The notes: generated by a model from the letters alone, not told the origin. Positions 1 to 10,460 are shown, numbered from the stretch's first letter. The stretch is DNA of 64,000 nt from Acinetobacter bouvetii DSM 14964 = CIP 107468 (GCF_000368865.1 NZ_KB849727.1:1135000-1198999), one strand, 5' to 3'. Numbers and translations are program-made.

Positions 1-93
1 CTAGTGAAATGCGTCAATTTGTTCTAGCATTTGCTTTATTTATCACATCGCTTCGGCATAAAACAAACAGCTCAGAAGTACGAAGGAATAATT

Positions 94-813
94 ATGGCTG
101 ACATACGGATAAAAGGCAGAATGGTCAATGCGATACGCATTAGCCTCGATACGAATGATCATGATGCGATCCGCCAGCAACTCACCCCAATGCTTCAAAA
201 AGCTTTTCCAGCGGGCACTTTAGCTGTGATTGAAAGCAGTGTGGATCAGGAACTGATTGAACTTATTCAGCTTTTGATCAGCCTGGACTTGCAGCCAATG
301 GCTGTCACTGAAGGCCTGCTTGCCTCTCAGGCGCGCGCCATTCAATTCCCTGTTATTCCAGCTGACCGCCAATTGCAGCAGGTGAAAGCCACCAAAGAAC
401 AAGTGGTGGAAACCCAGCCTGCTTCTGCTGAAAATAATGCAGCGGCTGAGCAGGCTGAAGAAGCGCCTGCAGTGCGGCACATCAGCTCTTATCACGATGA
501 AATTCTGCGCACTGGCCAATGCCTGGTGCAAAATCATGGCGACATCATCAGTACCGCCGGCATCAACAGCGGCTCTGAAGTGATTGCTTCAGGAAATATA
601 CATATTTATGGCAGCGCCCGTGGTAGAGTCATTGCCGGAGCTGGAGGCAATGCCGCTGCGCGCATATTCTGCCATTCACTGGAAGCAGAATTAGTATCAA
701 TTGCGGGAACTTACTGCGTTGCTGATGACATTCCGCAGCATGTGGCAAAACAGCCTGTACATATTTATTTAAATGATCAGCAAGAGCTAGTATTTGAAGC
801 TTTGCAATTTTAA
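94..813 (+). CDS. minC: Septum site-determining protein MinC
   Basis: MinC inhibits FtsZ assembly and is brought to the membrane by MinD to block division at the cell poles. The 239-residue protein has an N-terminal FtsZ-inhibitory domain (about 1-100), an Ala/Glu-rich linker (about 105-130) and a C-terminal beta-helix rich in Gly and Ile ([26 protein letters not shown]) that binds MinD. An upstream in-frame ATG at 31 exists, but the ATG at 94 is preceded by GAAGGA and gives the usual family length. It is the first gene of minCDE; minD follows after 65 bases. Family and context leave little doubt. Confidence 0.95.
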   Translation: MADIRIKGRMVNAIRISLDTNDHDAIRQQLTPMLQKAFPAGTLAVIESSVDQELIELIQLLISLDLQPMAVTEGLLASQARAIQFPVIPADRQLQQVKATKEQVVETQPASAENNAAAEQAEEAPAVRHISSYHDEILRTGQCLVQNHGDIISTAGINSGSEVIASGNIHIYGSARGRVIAGAGGNAAARIFCHSLEAELVSIAGTYCVADDIPQHVAKQPVHIYLNDQQELVFEALQF

Positions 814-878
814 TGTATAAATAAACACCAAAACCCCCATTTTTATATAGGGGGATTACCATAACAGGAGTGGATTCG

Positions 879-1691
879 GTGGCGAAAATTGTTGTCGTAA
901 CATCAGGCAAGGGCGGCGTAGGTAAAACTACAACAAGTGCATCTTTTGCAACAGGTTTAGCCCTGCGCGGTCACAAAACTGTTGTTATCGATTTTGACGT
1001 AGGTTTACGTAACCTTGACTTAATTATGGGTTGTGAACGCCGCGTTGTTTACGACTTTGTCAATGTCCTGAATAATGAAGCCCGATTGCAGCAGGCGCTC
1101 ATTCGCGATAAAGACATTGAGAACTTGTATATTTTACCCGCTTCTCAAACCCGCGATAAAGATGCCTTAACCGACGAAGGCGTTGCACGCGTTATGGATG
1201 AGCTTTCTCAAGAATTTGACTACATTATCTGTGACTCGCCTGCCGGTATTGAACGCGGTGCAATTATGGCCATGTATCATGCTGATGAAGCCATTATTGT
1301 GACCAACCCTGAAATTTCATCGGTTCGCGACTCAGACCGCATCATTGGCATGCTGGATAGCAAAACCAAAAAAGTAGAACAGAATGAAGGCCGCATCCGC
1401 AAGCATCTGTGCATTACACGCTTCAATCCGGAACGTGCTGATAAGCAGGAAATGCTGACCATTGATGACATCTCTAAAGACATTTTGCGTGTCCCGACTT
1501 TAGGCGTCATTCCTGAATGCAAGAGCGTGCTTCAAGCTTCAAATGAAGGTAAGCCAGTGATCCTCTTTACAGAAGAAACTGCGGGCCAGGCATATGATGA
1601 TTTGGTCGCACGTTTCCTTGGTGAAGAACGCAGTTACCGTCATATTACGGTAAAACCGAAAGGCTGGTTAGCACGATTATTTGGAGCATAA
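879..1691 (+). CDS. minD: Septum site-determining ATPase MinD
   Basis: MinD is a membrane-associated P-loop ATPase that oscillates between poles with MinE and recruits MinC. The deviant Walker A motif GKGGVGKTT lies at residues 10-18, with Lys11 as signature lysine and Lys16 at the phosphate loop. The C-terminus KGWLARLFGA is the amphipathic membrane-targeting helix. The GTG at 879 is preferred over the GTG at 870 because AGGAG at 866-870 overlaps the earlier codon and is ideally spaced for the later one, which gives the canonical MAKIVVVTSGKGG start and 270 residues. Confidence 0.95.
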   Translation: MAKIVVVTSGKGGVGKTTTSASFATGLALRGHKTVVIDFDVGLRNLDLIMGCERRVVYDFVNVLNNEARLQQALIRDKDIENLYILPASQTRDKDALTDEGVARVMDELSQEFDYIICDSPAGIERGAIMAMYHADEAIIVTNPEISSVRDSDRIIGMLDSKTKKVEQNEGRIRKHLCITRFNPERADKQEMLTIDDISKDILRVPTLGVIPECKSVLQASNEGKPVILFTEETAGQAYDDLVARFLGEERSYRHITVKPKGWLARLFGA

Positions 1692-1692
1692 A

Positions 1693-1965
1693 ATGGCAGG
1701 ATTCTGGAGTAAACTTTTCAGCAGCGATGACAAGCCATCTAGCGCTCAAACTGCGAAAGACCGTTTAAAAGTTATTGTTGCTTCTGAACAGGGCTTGGGC
1801 AAACGCTTAAGCCAAGAAAAAATCGACCAAATGAAAAAAGAAATCATGCAGGTCGTGAACCGCTACGTCAGCGGCGTAGATGAACAGCACATTCAAATGT
1901 CTGTTCGTTCAGAAGCAAATATTGAAATGCTTGAAATGAATATCAATTTGCCTGAAGAGCGATAA
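1693..1965 (+). CDS. minE: Division topological specificity factor MinE
   Basis: MinE stimulates MinD ATPase and displaces MinC, driving pole-to-pole oscillation. The 90-residue product has the N-terminal membrane-interacting segment (GFWSKLF), the conserved anti-MinCD helix region AKDRLKVIVA (about residues 21-30) and a C-terminal dimerisation domain. The ATG at 1693 lies one base after the minD stop and is preceded by GGAG inside the end of minD, so the two are translationally coupled. The length is normal for the family. Confidence 0.95.
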   Translation: MAGFWSKLFSSDDKPSSAQTAKDRLKVIVASEQGLGKRLSQEKIDQMKKEIMQVVNRYVSGVDEQHIQMSVRSEANIEMLEMNINLPEER

Positions 1966-1997
1966 TCTAATTTCTGATTAGTCAAGCAAATTGATTC

Positions 1998-2176
1998 AAG
2001 GCAAAATATGAGGCTGGACAAAGCGCTGCTTTGTTCAGGCGCAAGACAAGAAGCTGAGCTTCGAAGTGGCTGAATGATTAAGCAGCACTTTAACCCTCCG
2101 CAGGGCGGGAAGCTCTGCTTCCTATTGGCAAAGACATTCAAAATGCTTTGTCACTTGCTTGCTCATATTTTGCCTT
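1998..2176. repeat. Imperfect long inverted-repeat spacer element
   Basis: The gap between minE and the next gene is bounded by a perfect 15-base inverted repeat, AAGGCAAAATATGAG at 1998-2012 and its complement at 2162-2176. Immediately inside, GACAAAGC near 2016 is matched by its complement near 2150, so the pairing continues imperfectly. The interior also holds short hairpins. No ORF with convincing coding character lies within it. This resembles a miniature inverted-repeat or structured intergenic repeat, but no target-site duplication is obvious, so the class is unknown. Confidence 0.55.
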
Positions 2177-2210
2177 TATTTATTTTCAAAAGAATACCAA
2201 GGAGACTGCG

Positions 2211-2498
2211 ATGGCATTATCTCAACCAGCGACGTTTAACGAAGAATGGTCTGATGAGCGTGTATTTGCCTACTTGAATCAGCTGCCTCCTGAAGGCGTA
2301 AACGGCGATTTTCATGTGCTTTATCATGCGTTCAAACACATGCGCCCTAATGATTATGAGCGCCTGCTGACTAAATTCACAGCCGATGACCGCGATGTCA
2401 ATGCCACCAATCCTGAAGGTCAGCGCATTCATGAGGTCATCATGCAGTACCCGCGTCAAAGTGAAGGTTTTTTAGAAGTATTGGCAAAGTTCGCTTAA
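2211..2498 (+). CDS. PA4642-family small protein
   Basis: A 95-residue soluble protein resembling the PA4642 family of Pseudomonas and Acinetobacter, whose role is not known. It has no signal peptide or membrane segment and contains a central acidic/basic helical stretch (HAFKHMRPNDYERLL). The ATG at 2211 is chosen over the upstream ATG at 2148 because AAGGAG at 2199-2204 is well placed and the upstream extension falls inside the inverted-repeat spacer. It is followed at once by a strong terminator, so it is probably the end of its own transcript or of minCDE. Confidence 0.75.
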   Translation: MALSQPATFNEEWSDERVFAYLNQLPPEGVNGDFHVLYHAFKHMRPNDYERLLTKFTADDRDVNATNPEGQRIHEVIMQYPRQSEGFLEVLAKFA

Positions 2499-2509
2499 AC
2501 ATTTTTCTG

Positions 2510-2547
2510 CCAATAAAAAGGCCTGTGCATGCAGGCTTTTTATTGGG
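2510..2547 (+). terminator. Intrinsic terminator
   Basis: CCAATAAAAAGGCCTG pairs with CAGGCTTTTTATTGG around a short loop; the rising arm contains the T-rich stretch. It closes the PA4642-family transcript and has A/T tracts on both arms, so it could act on both strands. Confidence 0.85.
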
Positions 2548-2679
2548 CTGCTTTCTTAAGTCACTTTCAATTTAATGCATTGCTTATTAAGTATAACATT
2601 TTGATTTATAAAATGATTATATTAACCATTTATTGCATCCTTCTATACACTTAACGCTTTTCACAGTGATTGCAAACCC

Positions 2680-3582
2680 TTAATACAGCAGCCACATCAA
2701 TACAGGAAAACTGGCGGTAAAGCATAGTGTTTGCAAACTGATTATCCCCGCCATCAGCTGGCTGTCCCCTTGAAAATACCGCGTCAAAATATAGGATGCT
2801 GAAGCGGTCGGCAAGGCAAAGAACGTCACCATGATGATGCTCTGCAGCGTACCGAGGCCGATCCACAGGCTGACCCCAAAAGCAAAACAAGGCATCAAAA
2901 TTAAGCGTCCAGCAGTGTTCAGCGCTAAGCTGCGTACATCGCAGCGCAGCTGGCCAAACTGCAAAGCCGCGCCAACTGAAAGCAGGCCTAGCGGCAAGCT
3001 CATGGACGCCAAAATTTTCAGCAGGGACTGCAGGCCTGTAAATAAGCTTAAGCCAGATAAATTAAACATCACCCCTGCAAGACAGCCTAAAATCAGCGGA
3101 TTTTTTAAAATCGTCCATACTGTATGGAGCCACTGGCCGCGCTGTCCTTGCGAAAAAGACATCACAGATAAGATATTCACCGCCGGTATCGCAACTGCAA
3201 TCAGCATGGCGAACATCTGCATGCCCTTTTCGCCGTAAAGCGTTCCCATCAGCGCCAAACCAATATAAGTATTAAAGCGGATCTGGCTTTGCAGATATAC
3301 CCCAAAACGGGCTGGCGGAATTTGATAAATTCTTTTGATGCACCACAATACGGCGCTGGCGCTCAGCACCACAATAAAGAATGCCATCAACATGCGGAAT
3401 ACCGCATTTAAATTGAGCTGTATATCCGCCAAATTGCTAAACAGCAAAACGGGAAAAAGGATAAAGTAATTCAGCTTTTCAGAATTGGCCCAAAATTCAT
3501 CTTGCAGGAACTGCCGTTTTTTTAAGGCATACCCCATGGCGATCAGGACAATCAGCGGAAATAAAGCCATGATGAGGTTCAT
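2680..3582 (-). CDS. AEC-family transporter (auxin efflux carrier type)
   Basis: An inner-membrane secondary transporter of about 300 residues with roughly ten hydrophobic segments, starting MNLIMALFPLIVLIAMGYALKK, the usual beginning of bacterial AEC/malonate-transporter-like proteins. The substrate cannot be read from the sequence. The start at 3582 has AGGGG seven bases upstream. The longer alternative at 3624 would add 14 polar residues and would place the start codon inside the operator half-site at 3622-3630, so it is less likely. It is divergent from a LysR gene, which probably controls it. Confidence 0.8.
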   Translation of the reverse strand: MNLIMALFPLIVLIAMGYALKKRQFLQDEFWANSEKLNYFILFPVLLFSNLADIQLNLNAVFRMLMAFFIVVLSASAVLWCIKRIYQIPPARFGVYLQSQIRFNTYIGLALMGTLYGEKGMQMFAMLIAVAIPAVNILSVMSFSQGQRGQWLHTVWTILKNPLILGCLAGVMFNLSGLSLFTGLQSLLKILASMSLPLGLLSVGAALQFGQLRCDVRSLALNTAGRLILMPCFAFGVSLWIGLGTLQSIIMVTFFALPTASASYILTRYFQGDSQLMAGIISLQTLCFTASFPVLMWLLY

Positions 3583-3621
3583 TGTTTTCCCCTGCGCATA
3601 CCATCTATGCACTTTCTCTTT

Positions 3622-3674
3622 CATTCACTCCATAATATAATCCTCATTCATATTCATAACAAAATGAGTGAATG
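3622..3674. promoter_or_regulatory. Candidate LysR operator in divergent promoter region
   Basis: CATTCACTC at 3622-3630 and its exact complement GAGTGAATG at 3666-3674 form a 9-base inverted repeat 44 bases apart centre to centre, about four helical turns. The right half lies within a second dyad, ATGAG-N6-CTCAT at 3664-3679. The arrangement between divergent LysR and transporter genes fits the two-site binding of LysR tetramers. Function is inferred. Confidence 0.55.
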
Positions 3675-3687
3675 CTCATAACAAGCA

Positions 3688-4575
3688 ATGACCTTAACTC
3701 AACTCGAAATTTTTGTTTTAGTTGCCGAGTATCAAAGCTTTACTCTAGCGGCTAAACATCTAGGGATCACTCAGTCGGCTGTTTCACACGCGCTGAAATC
3801 CTTAGAAAGCCACTGGCAGGTCAATTTATTGATTCGAGAACAGAATCAAGTCGAGTTATCTCATATTGGCCGCCAGCTGCTGTCATACGCCAAAGAAATG
3901 CTGAATACAGCGCAAATTATGCAGCAGGAAATCAATGCGTCTCATGGCATTCAGCAAGGGACCTTGCGGATCGGTTCCTTTGGCGCATCAGCATCCATTC
4001 ATTTGCTTCCAGAACTGCTGAATGCCTACCGCCTGCGTTATCCCAAGATTGAAGTTTTTGTAGAAGAAGGCACAGACCATGATGTCTCGCAATGGATTCA
4101 AGAACGGCAGGTGGATGTCGGTTTTGCTGTCCTGCCCCGCGCCGATTTAGAGACTTATCCCCTGCTGCAGGATATTTTTATTGCGCTGATTCCAAAATCG
4201 TATCCCGTAGCGCAGCAAAGCGCCTTAAATATACAGGACTTGCAGGATTATCCTTTTATTATGACCAAAGCCGGCAGTCAGACGCATGTCGAGCAGCTGT
4301 TAAAGCAATACCGGATTCAGCCGAAAATCATGTACCAGATGTCACAGCTGCTGACGATCTTAAATATGGTCAATTTGCAGGAAGGCATTGCGATTGTCGC
4401 CGATATGTCGATGACGCCTGAATTGCTGCAGCTGCATCCCCATGTAGTGAAGCGGCCGTTAATTCCAAATACGCAGCGGCAAATTGGGCTTGCGGTCAAG
4501 GATGCAAAATCGGCCAGCCCCGCAGCTAAAGCGTTTATTCAAGTGGCGCAAGAACTGTTCTCTTTTAAGCCGTGA
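3688..4575 (+). CDS. LysR-family transcriptional regulator
   Basis: A 295-residue regulator with an N-terminal winged helix-turn-helix (residues about 1-60; TLAAKHLGITQSAVSHALKSLE) and a periplasmic-binding-protein-like effector domain from about residue 90 (TLRIGSFGASASIHLLPELL). Family members bind a small effector and usually control the divergent gene, here the AEC transporter, and themselves. The inverted repeat at 3622-3674 is the likely binding region. The ligand is not predictable. Confidence 0.9.
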   Translation: MTLTQLEIFVLVAEYQSFTLAAKHLGITQSAVSHALKSLESHWQVNLLIREQNQVELSHIGRQLLSYAKEMLNTAQIMQQEINASHGIQQGTLRIGSFGASASIHLLPELLNAYRLRYPKIEVFVEEGTDHDVSQWIQERQVDVGFAVLPRADLETYPLLQDIFIALIPKSYPVAQQSALNIQDLQDYPFIMTKAGSQTHVEQLLKQYRIQPKIMYQMSQLLTILNMVNLQEGIAIVADMSMTPELLQLHPHVVKRPLIPNTQRQIGLAVKDAKSASPAAKAFIQVAQELFSFKP

Positions 4576-4638
4576 AATAAGATAAAAAACTGAATGGCTC
4601 ACTTTGATTTTTAAGCAACGCCACCCAACTTCAAGCTG

Positions 4639-4667
4639 TTGATTTAAAATTAAAAATTCACTATATT
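4639..4667 (+). promoter_or_regulatory. Predicted sigma70 promoter
   Basis: TTGATT at 4639-4644 and TATATT at 4662-4667 are separated by 17 bases. The start site would be near 4674, giving a leader of only about 15-20 bases before the membrane protein gene. Confidence 0.6.
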
Positions 4668-4688
4668 AAAAAATGAGCTCAAAAAATA

Positions 4689-5222
4689 ATGATCATGCAA
4701 AATCTAGAAAATAAAGAAACGGAAATCCACATCCCCAATATTGGTGTAGAAGAACAAAGAATCATCAGCTTAAACAGATTTATCTTCCTGTCGGTAATTT
4801 CTTTTGGCCTTTACCCTATTTGGTGGATGTTTGAAGCATGGCGCTTTTTTATGCAAAAGGACAAGCTGAATATTATGCCTGCAGCCCGCGCCATATTTGC
4901 CGTGTTCTTTATTTATCCATTATTTAACCGCATCCAAAATTATGCCAAGGCGCAAGGCTATACACCAACGTTCTCATCGGTATTCATGTGCATTGGCTTC
5001 ATTGCCTGCTCATTACTCGTCCAATTACCTGACCCGTACTGGCTCATTTCAATAGGTTCTTTTCTATTTTTAATTCCTGCTTTCCAAGCCCTGAATCATG
5101 CCAAACAGCATACGCAAGGCTTAAAACTCATTCATATGCAGAAATTCAGCATCCCGCAATGGATACTGGTTGCGCTCGGTGCAATATTTTGGCTGCTGAT
5201 TCTGGCTGCGCTGTTCATATGA
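4689..5222 (+). CDS. Small multi-pass membrane protein, unknown function
   Basis: A 177-residue protein with about four hydrophobic segments (around residues 30-50, 65-85, 95-130 and 155-177) after a hydrophilic N-terminus. The motif SFGLYPIWWMFEAWRFF resembles the aromatic-rich start of DUF4234-like membrane proteins, but I cannot name the family with certainty. ATG codons at 4689 and 4695 are both possible, and neither has a clear Shine-Dalgarno sequence. The predicted promoter just upstream implies a very short leader. A 12-base-pair hairpin follows the stop codon. Confidence 0.65.
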   Translation: MIMQNLENKETEIHIPNIGVEEQRIISLNRFIFLSVISFGLYPIWWMFEAWRFFMQKDKLNIMPAARAIFAVFFIYPLFNRIQNYAKAQGYTPTFSSVFMCIGFIACSLLVQLPDPYWLISIGSFLFLIPAFQALNHAKQHTQGLKLIHMQKFSIPQWILVALGAIFWLLILAALFI

Positions 5223-5226
5223 GAAA

Positions 5227-5255
5227 CGCCGCAATAAGCAAAACTTATTGCGGCG
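5227..5255. terminator. Hairpin between convergent genes
   Basis: CGCCGCAATAAG at 5227-5238 pairs perfectly with 5244-5255 around a 5-base loop. It lies between the convergent membrane-protein gene and ftsK. Neither side has a long T tract, so it may be a weak bidirectional terminator or an RNA 3'-end stabiliser. Confidence 0.5.
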
Positions 5256-5328
5256 TCATCATGCCTTATAATAAATGACAGCTGGATTTCATCAGCATGT
5301 CATATTGTCATCGATATACAGATGACAA

Positions 5329-8300
5329 TTAAACTAAAATATCGCGTTTGCCGTTGGCGCCCATGCCGCTGACAATGCCGTTCTCTTCCATCTGGTCAAT
5401 AATGCGGGCGGCACGGTTGTAGCCTAAACTGAATTTACGCTGCAGTGAAGATGTAGAGGCTTTGCGGGTTTCCAAAACAAAAGATACACACTGATCATAC
5501 AGCGCATCGCGGTCTGAGCCGCCATCGCCGTCTTCAAAACCGCGTGAAGTCGGCTCTTCATCATATGGCGTTAAAATTTCATCAACATAATTAGGCTCGC
5601 CGCGTTCACGCCACGCATCACAGATCCGGTTGACTTCATCATCTGAAATAAAGGCGCCATGCACGCGTTCCGGCTCAATTTTACCGGGCCCAAGGAACAG
5701 CATGTCGCCATGGCCCAGCATGTCCTCCGCACCGCCCGCATCCAAAATCGTACGCGAGTCAATTTTACTGTTTACACGCAAAGCCACGCGGGTTGGAATA
5801 TTGGCTTTAATTAAGCCGGTAATCACGTCTACCGATGGACGCTGCGTCGCCAGCAGCAAGTGAATGCCCGCAGCACGCGACTTTTGCGCCAACCGGGTAA
5901 TCATTTCTTCAGCTTTTTTACCCACCTGCATAATCATGTCGGCAAATTCATCCGCCACAATCACAATCGACGGCAAAGGCTCTAAACGCGGCGCACGCTC
6001 ACCCGCTACAGAATCACTGGCTTTCCATGTTGGATCAATTAAATCTTCACCATTGATCAGCGCCTCTTCTACCTTGCGGTTGTAGTCGGCCAATTTACGG
6101 ATTTTCAGGAATGACATCAGCTTATAGCGGCGTTCCATTTCATTGACACACCAGTTCAATGCATTTACAGCATCTTTCATGTCTGTCACAACGGGAGTAA
6201 GCAAATGCGGGATATCGTTATAGTTCGCAAGTTCCAGCTGTTTCGGGTCAATTAAGATGAAGCGCAGCTGGTCTGGCGTATATTTCAGCAGCATCGACAG
6301 AATCATCGAGTTCACAGCAACTGACTTACCGGAACCCGTCGTTCCGGCAACCAGCATATGAGGCGCTTTGCCCAAATCTGCAATAACAGGATTGCCTGAA
6401 ATATCCTTGCCCATTGCCATCGAAAGGATGCTGTTGGGATCGGTAAATGCAGGAATAGTCAATAACTCAATCAACCGCACCATTTCACGCGCGCTGTTCG
6501 GCACTTCAATCCCGATATAAGGCTTGCCTGGAATCACTTCAACCACGCGGACGGAAGCCATGGACATTGAACGCGCTAAATCTTTTGAAATATTGGTGAC
6601 TTTAGATGCCTTTACGCCAGGCGCAAGATCCAATTCAAAACGCGTCACCACAGGCCCCGGCTGCGCCTCGATCACTTTCGCCTTTACGTTGAATTCCTGC
6701 AGCTTGATTTCCAGCAATTCAGATAAGCGCGCCAGCTGTTCTGCTGTAAAATTGACTTTCTTATTGGGATCAATCTTGTCCAGCAATTCCAGTCCCGGCA
6801 ATGGCGGCAAATCCAAACGCTTTTTGGCAACCTGCATGGCGCGCGACATTGGGCGGCCCATCGCATCGGTCAATGGCGCATCTAAATCGAAGTCATCTTC
6901 TTCATCAAAATCAACTTCAGCCGGTTTGCCGGCAGTATCCTGCCAGACGTCGCGGAATGCATCCTTATTGGCAGCAATCAGCGCTTTTTCATCTTCAGAA
7001 ATATAAGACTCTGGCACTGCTGCCGGCGGATTGAAATTCGTCTGAATATCCGCTTTCACAAAAGCGGAGGATTGCGCATAACTGCCCGCAGTACGCGGCG
7101 CTGGCTCAACTGCATCAGCCTCATCGACCAGCAAATCGCCCAAATCATCAAAATCGGGTTCTGCTGCCGATTTAGGAAATGGCACAGGCTGTACTGCCGC
7201 TGCTGCGGGCATGGCTGCAGCTGCGGCAACAGAAGCAGTATTTTCTAAAATATGCAGGGCTGGCGCAGGAGATGCCGCATCAGCAGCGTGATTGAATGGC
7301 GTATGAACATCTGTCGCTGTTTTGCCGTTCGGCACAGCTGCCAGCAGCTCATCAAAGATTTCGTCATCATCCCAATCCACATTTTTTTGCTTTGGCGCTT
7401 CTGCGGCTTCAATGCCCGCCTGAGGATGAACCACGTGCTGAAAATGTCCAGCCGGACTGCTTGGCTGCTCTTCTTCAGCAGCCTTCAGCAAAGCGTCGAT
7501 ATCCTGTTTATGGCGCTGATCCTCATTAGAATTCAATGCGCGCCAAACTTCACCGGTTACGACGACACGCTGGCTGTCTTGCTCTAAACGGTGAGCCTTT
7601 TCCAATGTGCGTTCAAATTCCTCATCCTGCTCAGCTTCATCCAGGAAGTCATCCAGCGGCTGATTCTGCGCAGAAGTCCATTCTTTATGCGCAATATCTT
7701 CAAACAGGCGTTCAGCTGCGCGGTCGCGAACCGCTGGATCAACCTGCGCTTCATGATGTTCTGGCGCTGGTGTTACCGCTGCCGCAGGCTTAGCAGCCGC
7801 GGGGTCTTTTTTAAGCGGCGGCGCAGTACGGTTAAATGCAGACTCAGATTCAGGCACATTGCGGTAAAACAGATCCTGCAAATATGCGGGCGCAGCTTTT
7901 AACGTAGCCCATGTCCGGTTCCATTTTATACCGAAAGCTAAAGTCAGCAGCAGAATCAAAAATGCCAGTAAAAAAGGCACAGCGCCGTATACTGTCAGCA
8001 GATTTTTTAAACTGCCGCCCAATTCATAGCCGATAATGCCGCCGGAAGAATTGTCTAAAGTGTCTGCAGGAACATTCCAAAGCAAAAACAGCAGGCTTGC
8101 GCTTGCCAGCAAAATAAAGAATTGCGCAGCATAGCGGAATGGGCGGTTCAGAAAACTGTGCGGCCACCAAACCTGTATGGCTTCAGCAAATAAATACACA
8201 GGAATAAGCAGGCTGGCCCAGCCCAAAAAACCGAACAGCAGATCGGCAATCCATGCGCCAGCCACGCCGCTTGCGTTTGACACCTGCAAGGTATCACTGG

Positions 8301-8427
8301 AAATATGCATCCAGCCTGGATCAAAGGGTGTATATGTCACTGTTGCAAGGAACAGATATATCCCAAAAGAGACTAAAAATAATGTCATTACTAAGCGCTG
8401 TGCATAAGCACTCGACACCGCTGTCAT
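5329..8427 (-). CDS. ftsK: DNA translocase FtsK
   Basis: FtsK is the septum-anchored ATP-driven DNA pump that clears and resolves chromosome termini at division. The 1032-residue protein has four or more membrane helices in the first ~190 residues, an acidic Ala/Pro-rich linker (about 200-520), a RecA-like motor with Walker A GTTGSGKS near 694 and Walker B IVIVADEFAD near 820, and a C-terminal winged-helix gamma domain (about 970-1032) that reads KOPS sequences. The ATG at 8427 is preferred over the TTG at 8445 because AGGA precedes it by six bases. Confidence 0.96.
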   Translation of the reverse strand: MTAVSSAYAQRLVMTLFLVSFGIYLFLATVTYTPFDPGWMHISSDTLQVSNASGVAGAWIADLLFGFLGWASLLIPVYLFAEAIQVWWPHSFLNRPFRYAAQFFILLASASLLFLLWNVPADTLDNSSGGIIGYELGGSLKNLLTVYGAVPFLLAFLILLLTLAFGIKWNRTWATLKAAPAYLQDLFYRNVPESESAFNRTAPPLKKDPAAAKPAAAVTPAPEHHEAQVDPAVRDRAAERLFEDIAHKEWTSAQNQPLDDFLDEAEQDEEFERTLEKAHRLEQDSQRVVVTGEVWRALNSNEDQRHKQDIDALLKAAEEEQPSSPAGHFQHVVHPQAGIEAAEAPKQKNVDWDDDEIFDELLAAVPNGKTATDVHTPFNHAADAASPAPALHILENTASVAAAAAMPAAAAVQPVPFPKSAAEPDFDDLGDLLVDEADAVEPAPRTAGSYAQSSAFVKADIQTNFNPPAAVPESYISEDEKALIAANKDAFRDVWQDTAGKPAEVDFDEEDDFDLDAPLTDAMGRPMSRAMQVAKKRLDLPPLPGLELLDKIDPNKKVNFTAEQLARLSELLEIKLQEFNVKAKVIEAQPGPVVTRFELDLAPGVKASKVTNISKDLARSMSMASVRVVEVIPGKPYIGIEVPNSAREMVRLIELLTIPAFTDPNSILSMAMGKDISGNPVIADLGKAPHMLVAGTTGSGKSVAVNSMILSMLLKYTPDQLRFILIDPKQLELANYNDIPHLLTPVVTDMKDAVNALNWCVNEMERRYKLMSFLKIRKLADYNRKVEEALINGEDLIDPTWKASDSVAGERAPRLEPLPSIVIVADEFADMIMQVGKKAEEMITRLAQKSRAAGIHLLLATQRPSVDVITGLIKANIPTRVALRVNSKIDSRTILDAGGAEDMLGHGDMLFLGPGKIEPERVHGAFISDDEVNRICDAWRERGEPNYVDEILTPYDEEPTSRGFEDGDGGSDRDALYDQCVSFVLETRKASTSSLQRKFSLGYNRAARIIDQMEENGIVSGMGANGKRDILV

Positions 8428-8643
8428 ATACTGTCCTGTAGCCAATTCTTCATGAATGTTTTTGTTTGCTGTTTTGCTTTAAAAAGCCCCGCAATAACCC
8501 ATTATTATGCACCTGTTCCTAAAAAAAAGATGCAAGATTATTGATGTATGTTGTTAACTGAAAGCTATATAGCTCAAATCGATTTCAATGATCAGTAATA
8601 TCGACTTTAATCGCACACATTCGCCATACACTTTCACGTATAA

Positions 8644-9630
<987 letters not shown>

Positions 9631-9655
9631 TCTTAAAGCCATTTCAATCTGAATC

Positions 9656-9684
9656 AAAAAACCGCCATTAACGGCGGTTTTTTT
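9656..9684 (+). terminator. Intrinsic terminator of trxB
   Basis: AAAAACCGCC, loop ATTAAC-like centre, then GGCGGTTTTTTTA: a GC stem followed by seven T residues directly after trxB. Confidence 0.9.
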
Positions 9685-9725
9685 ATGTATCATCCCCAAT
9701 ACGACTACATTTGAACCGTGCCCAT

Positions 9726-10460
9726 ATGATACATACTTTGCCGCCTTCAAAATATATTTTCCCCGATCCGGCTGAGGCAGATCCCGAGGGCCAAGGTTTG
9801 ATCTGCATTGGCGCAAACCTCTCCCCTGCCACCCTGTTTGAAGCCTACAGCCATGGTTTATTTCCCTGGTTTTCGGCAAGTGAACCAATTTGCTGGTGGA
9901 GTCCGGAACCGCGCTGCATCATCCGCCCGCAGGATTATCATCCCAGCAAGTCTCTCCTGCGCAGCATGAAAAAGATGGACTATAAAATTACGGTCAATCA
10001 GGCTTTTGAAACCGTCATCCGCTCCTGCTCCCTGCCCCGCAGCTATGCCGATGAAACATGGATCAGTGAAGACATCATAGAAGCCTATTGCCAAATGTTT
10101 GATGCCGGCTACGGCTACAGTATTGAAGTTTGGGACAGCGGCGTAGTTGTGGGCGGCTTATATGGCCTTGCCATCGGGCATGGCTGCTTTGGCGAATCTA
10201 TGTTCAGCACGCAAACCGATGTATCCAAGATGGCTTTTTACGCCTTAATGCTGCTGGGCCGTGACAATCATCTGCCGTGGATTGACTGCCAGCTGGTCAA
10301 TGAGCATTTAATCAGCCTGGGTGCTTGTACACTTTCTCGCCATGAATACCTAAAATCGTTACAAGATGTAATAAAACAGCCTGCTATAGATTGGAAAAAT
10401 TATCAGGACGGTGTATTTTCAAGTAAAACAATAGCAGAAAATGCTCGGCTCATTGAATAA
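9726..10460 (+). CDS. aat: Leucyl/phenylalanyl-tRNA--protein transferase
   Basis: Aat adds Leu or Phe from aminoacyl-tRNA to N-terminal Arg or Lys, creating an N-degron for ClpS/ClpAP. Signature blocks are visible: [41 protein letters not shown] and the catalytic-region [32 protein letters not shown]. The length of 244 residues is typical. ATG 9726 is preferred over TTG 9711, although neither has a good ribosome-binding site. It is paired with bpt 39 bases downstream, so both N-end-rule transferases probably share a transcript. Confidence 0.93.
   Translation: MIHTLPPSKYIFPDPAEADPEGQGLICIGANLSPATLFEAYSHGLFPWFSASEPICWWSPEPRCIIRPQDYHPSKSLLRSMKKMDYKITVNQAFETVIRSCSLPRSYADETWISEDIIEAYCQMFDAGYGYSIEVWDSGVVVGGLYGLAIGHGCFGESMFSTQTDVSKMAFYALMLLGRDNHLPWIDCQLVNEHLISLGACTLSRHEYLKSLQDVIKQPAIDWKNYQDGVFSSKTIAENARLIE

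Noticed and set aside
6524..7006. A 160-codon plus-strand ORF inside ftsK
   Set aside because: It is Ser-rich, antisense to a firmly identified gene and typical of a shadow frame.
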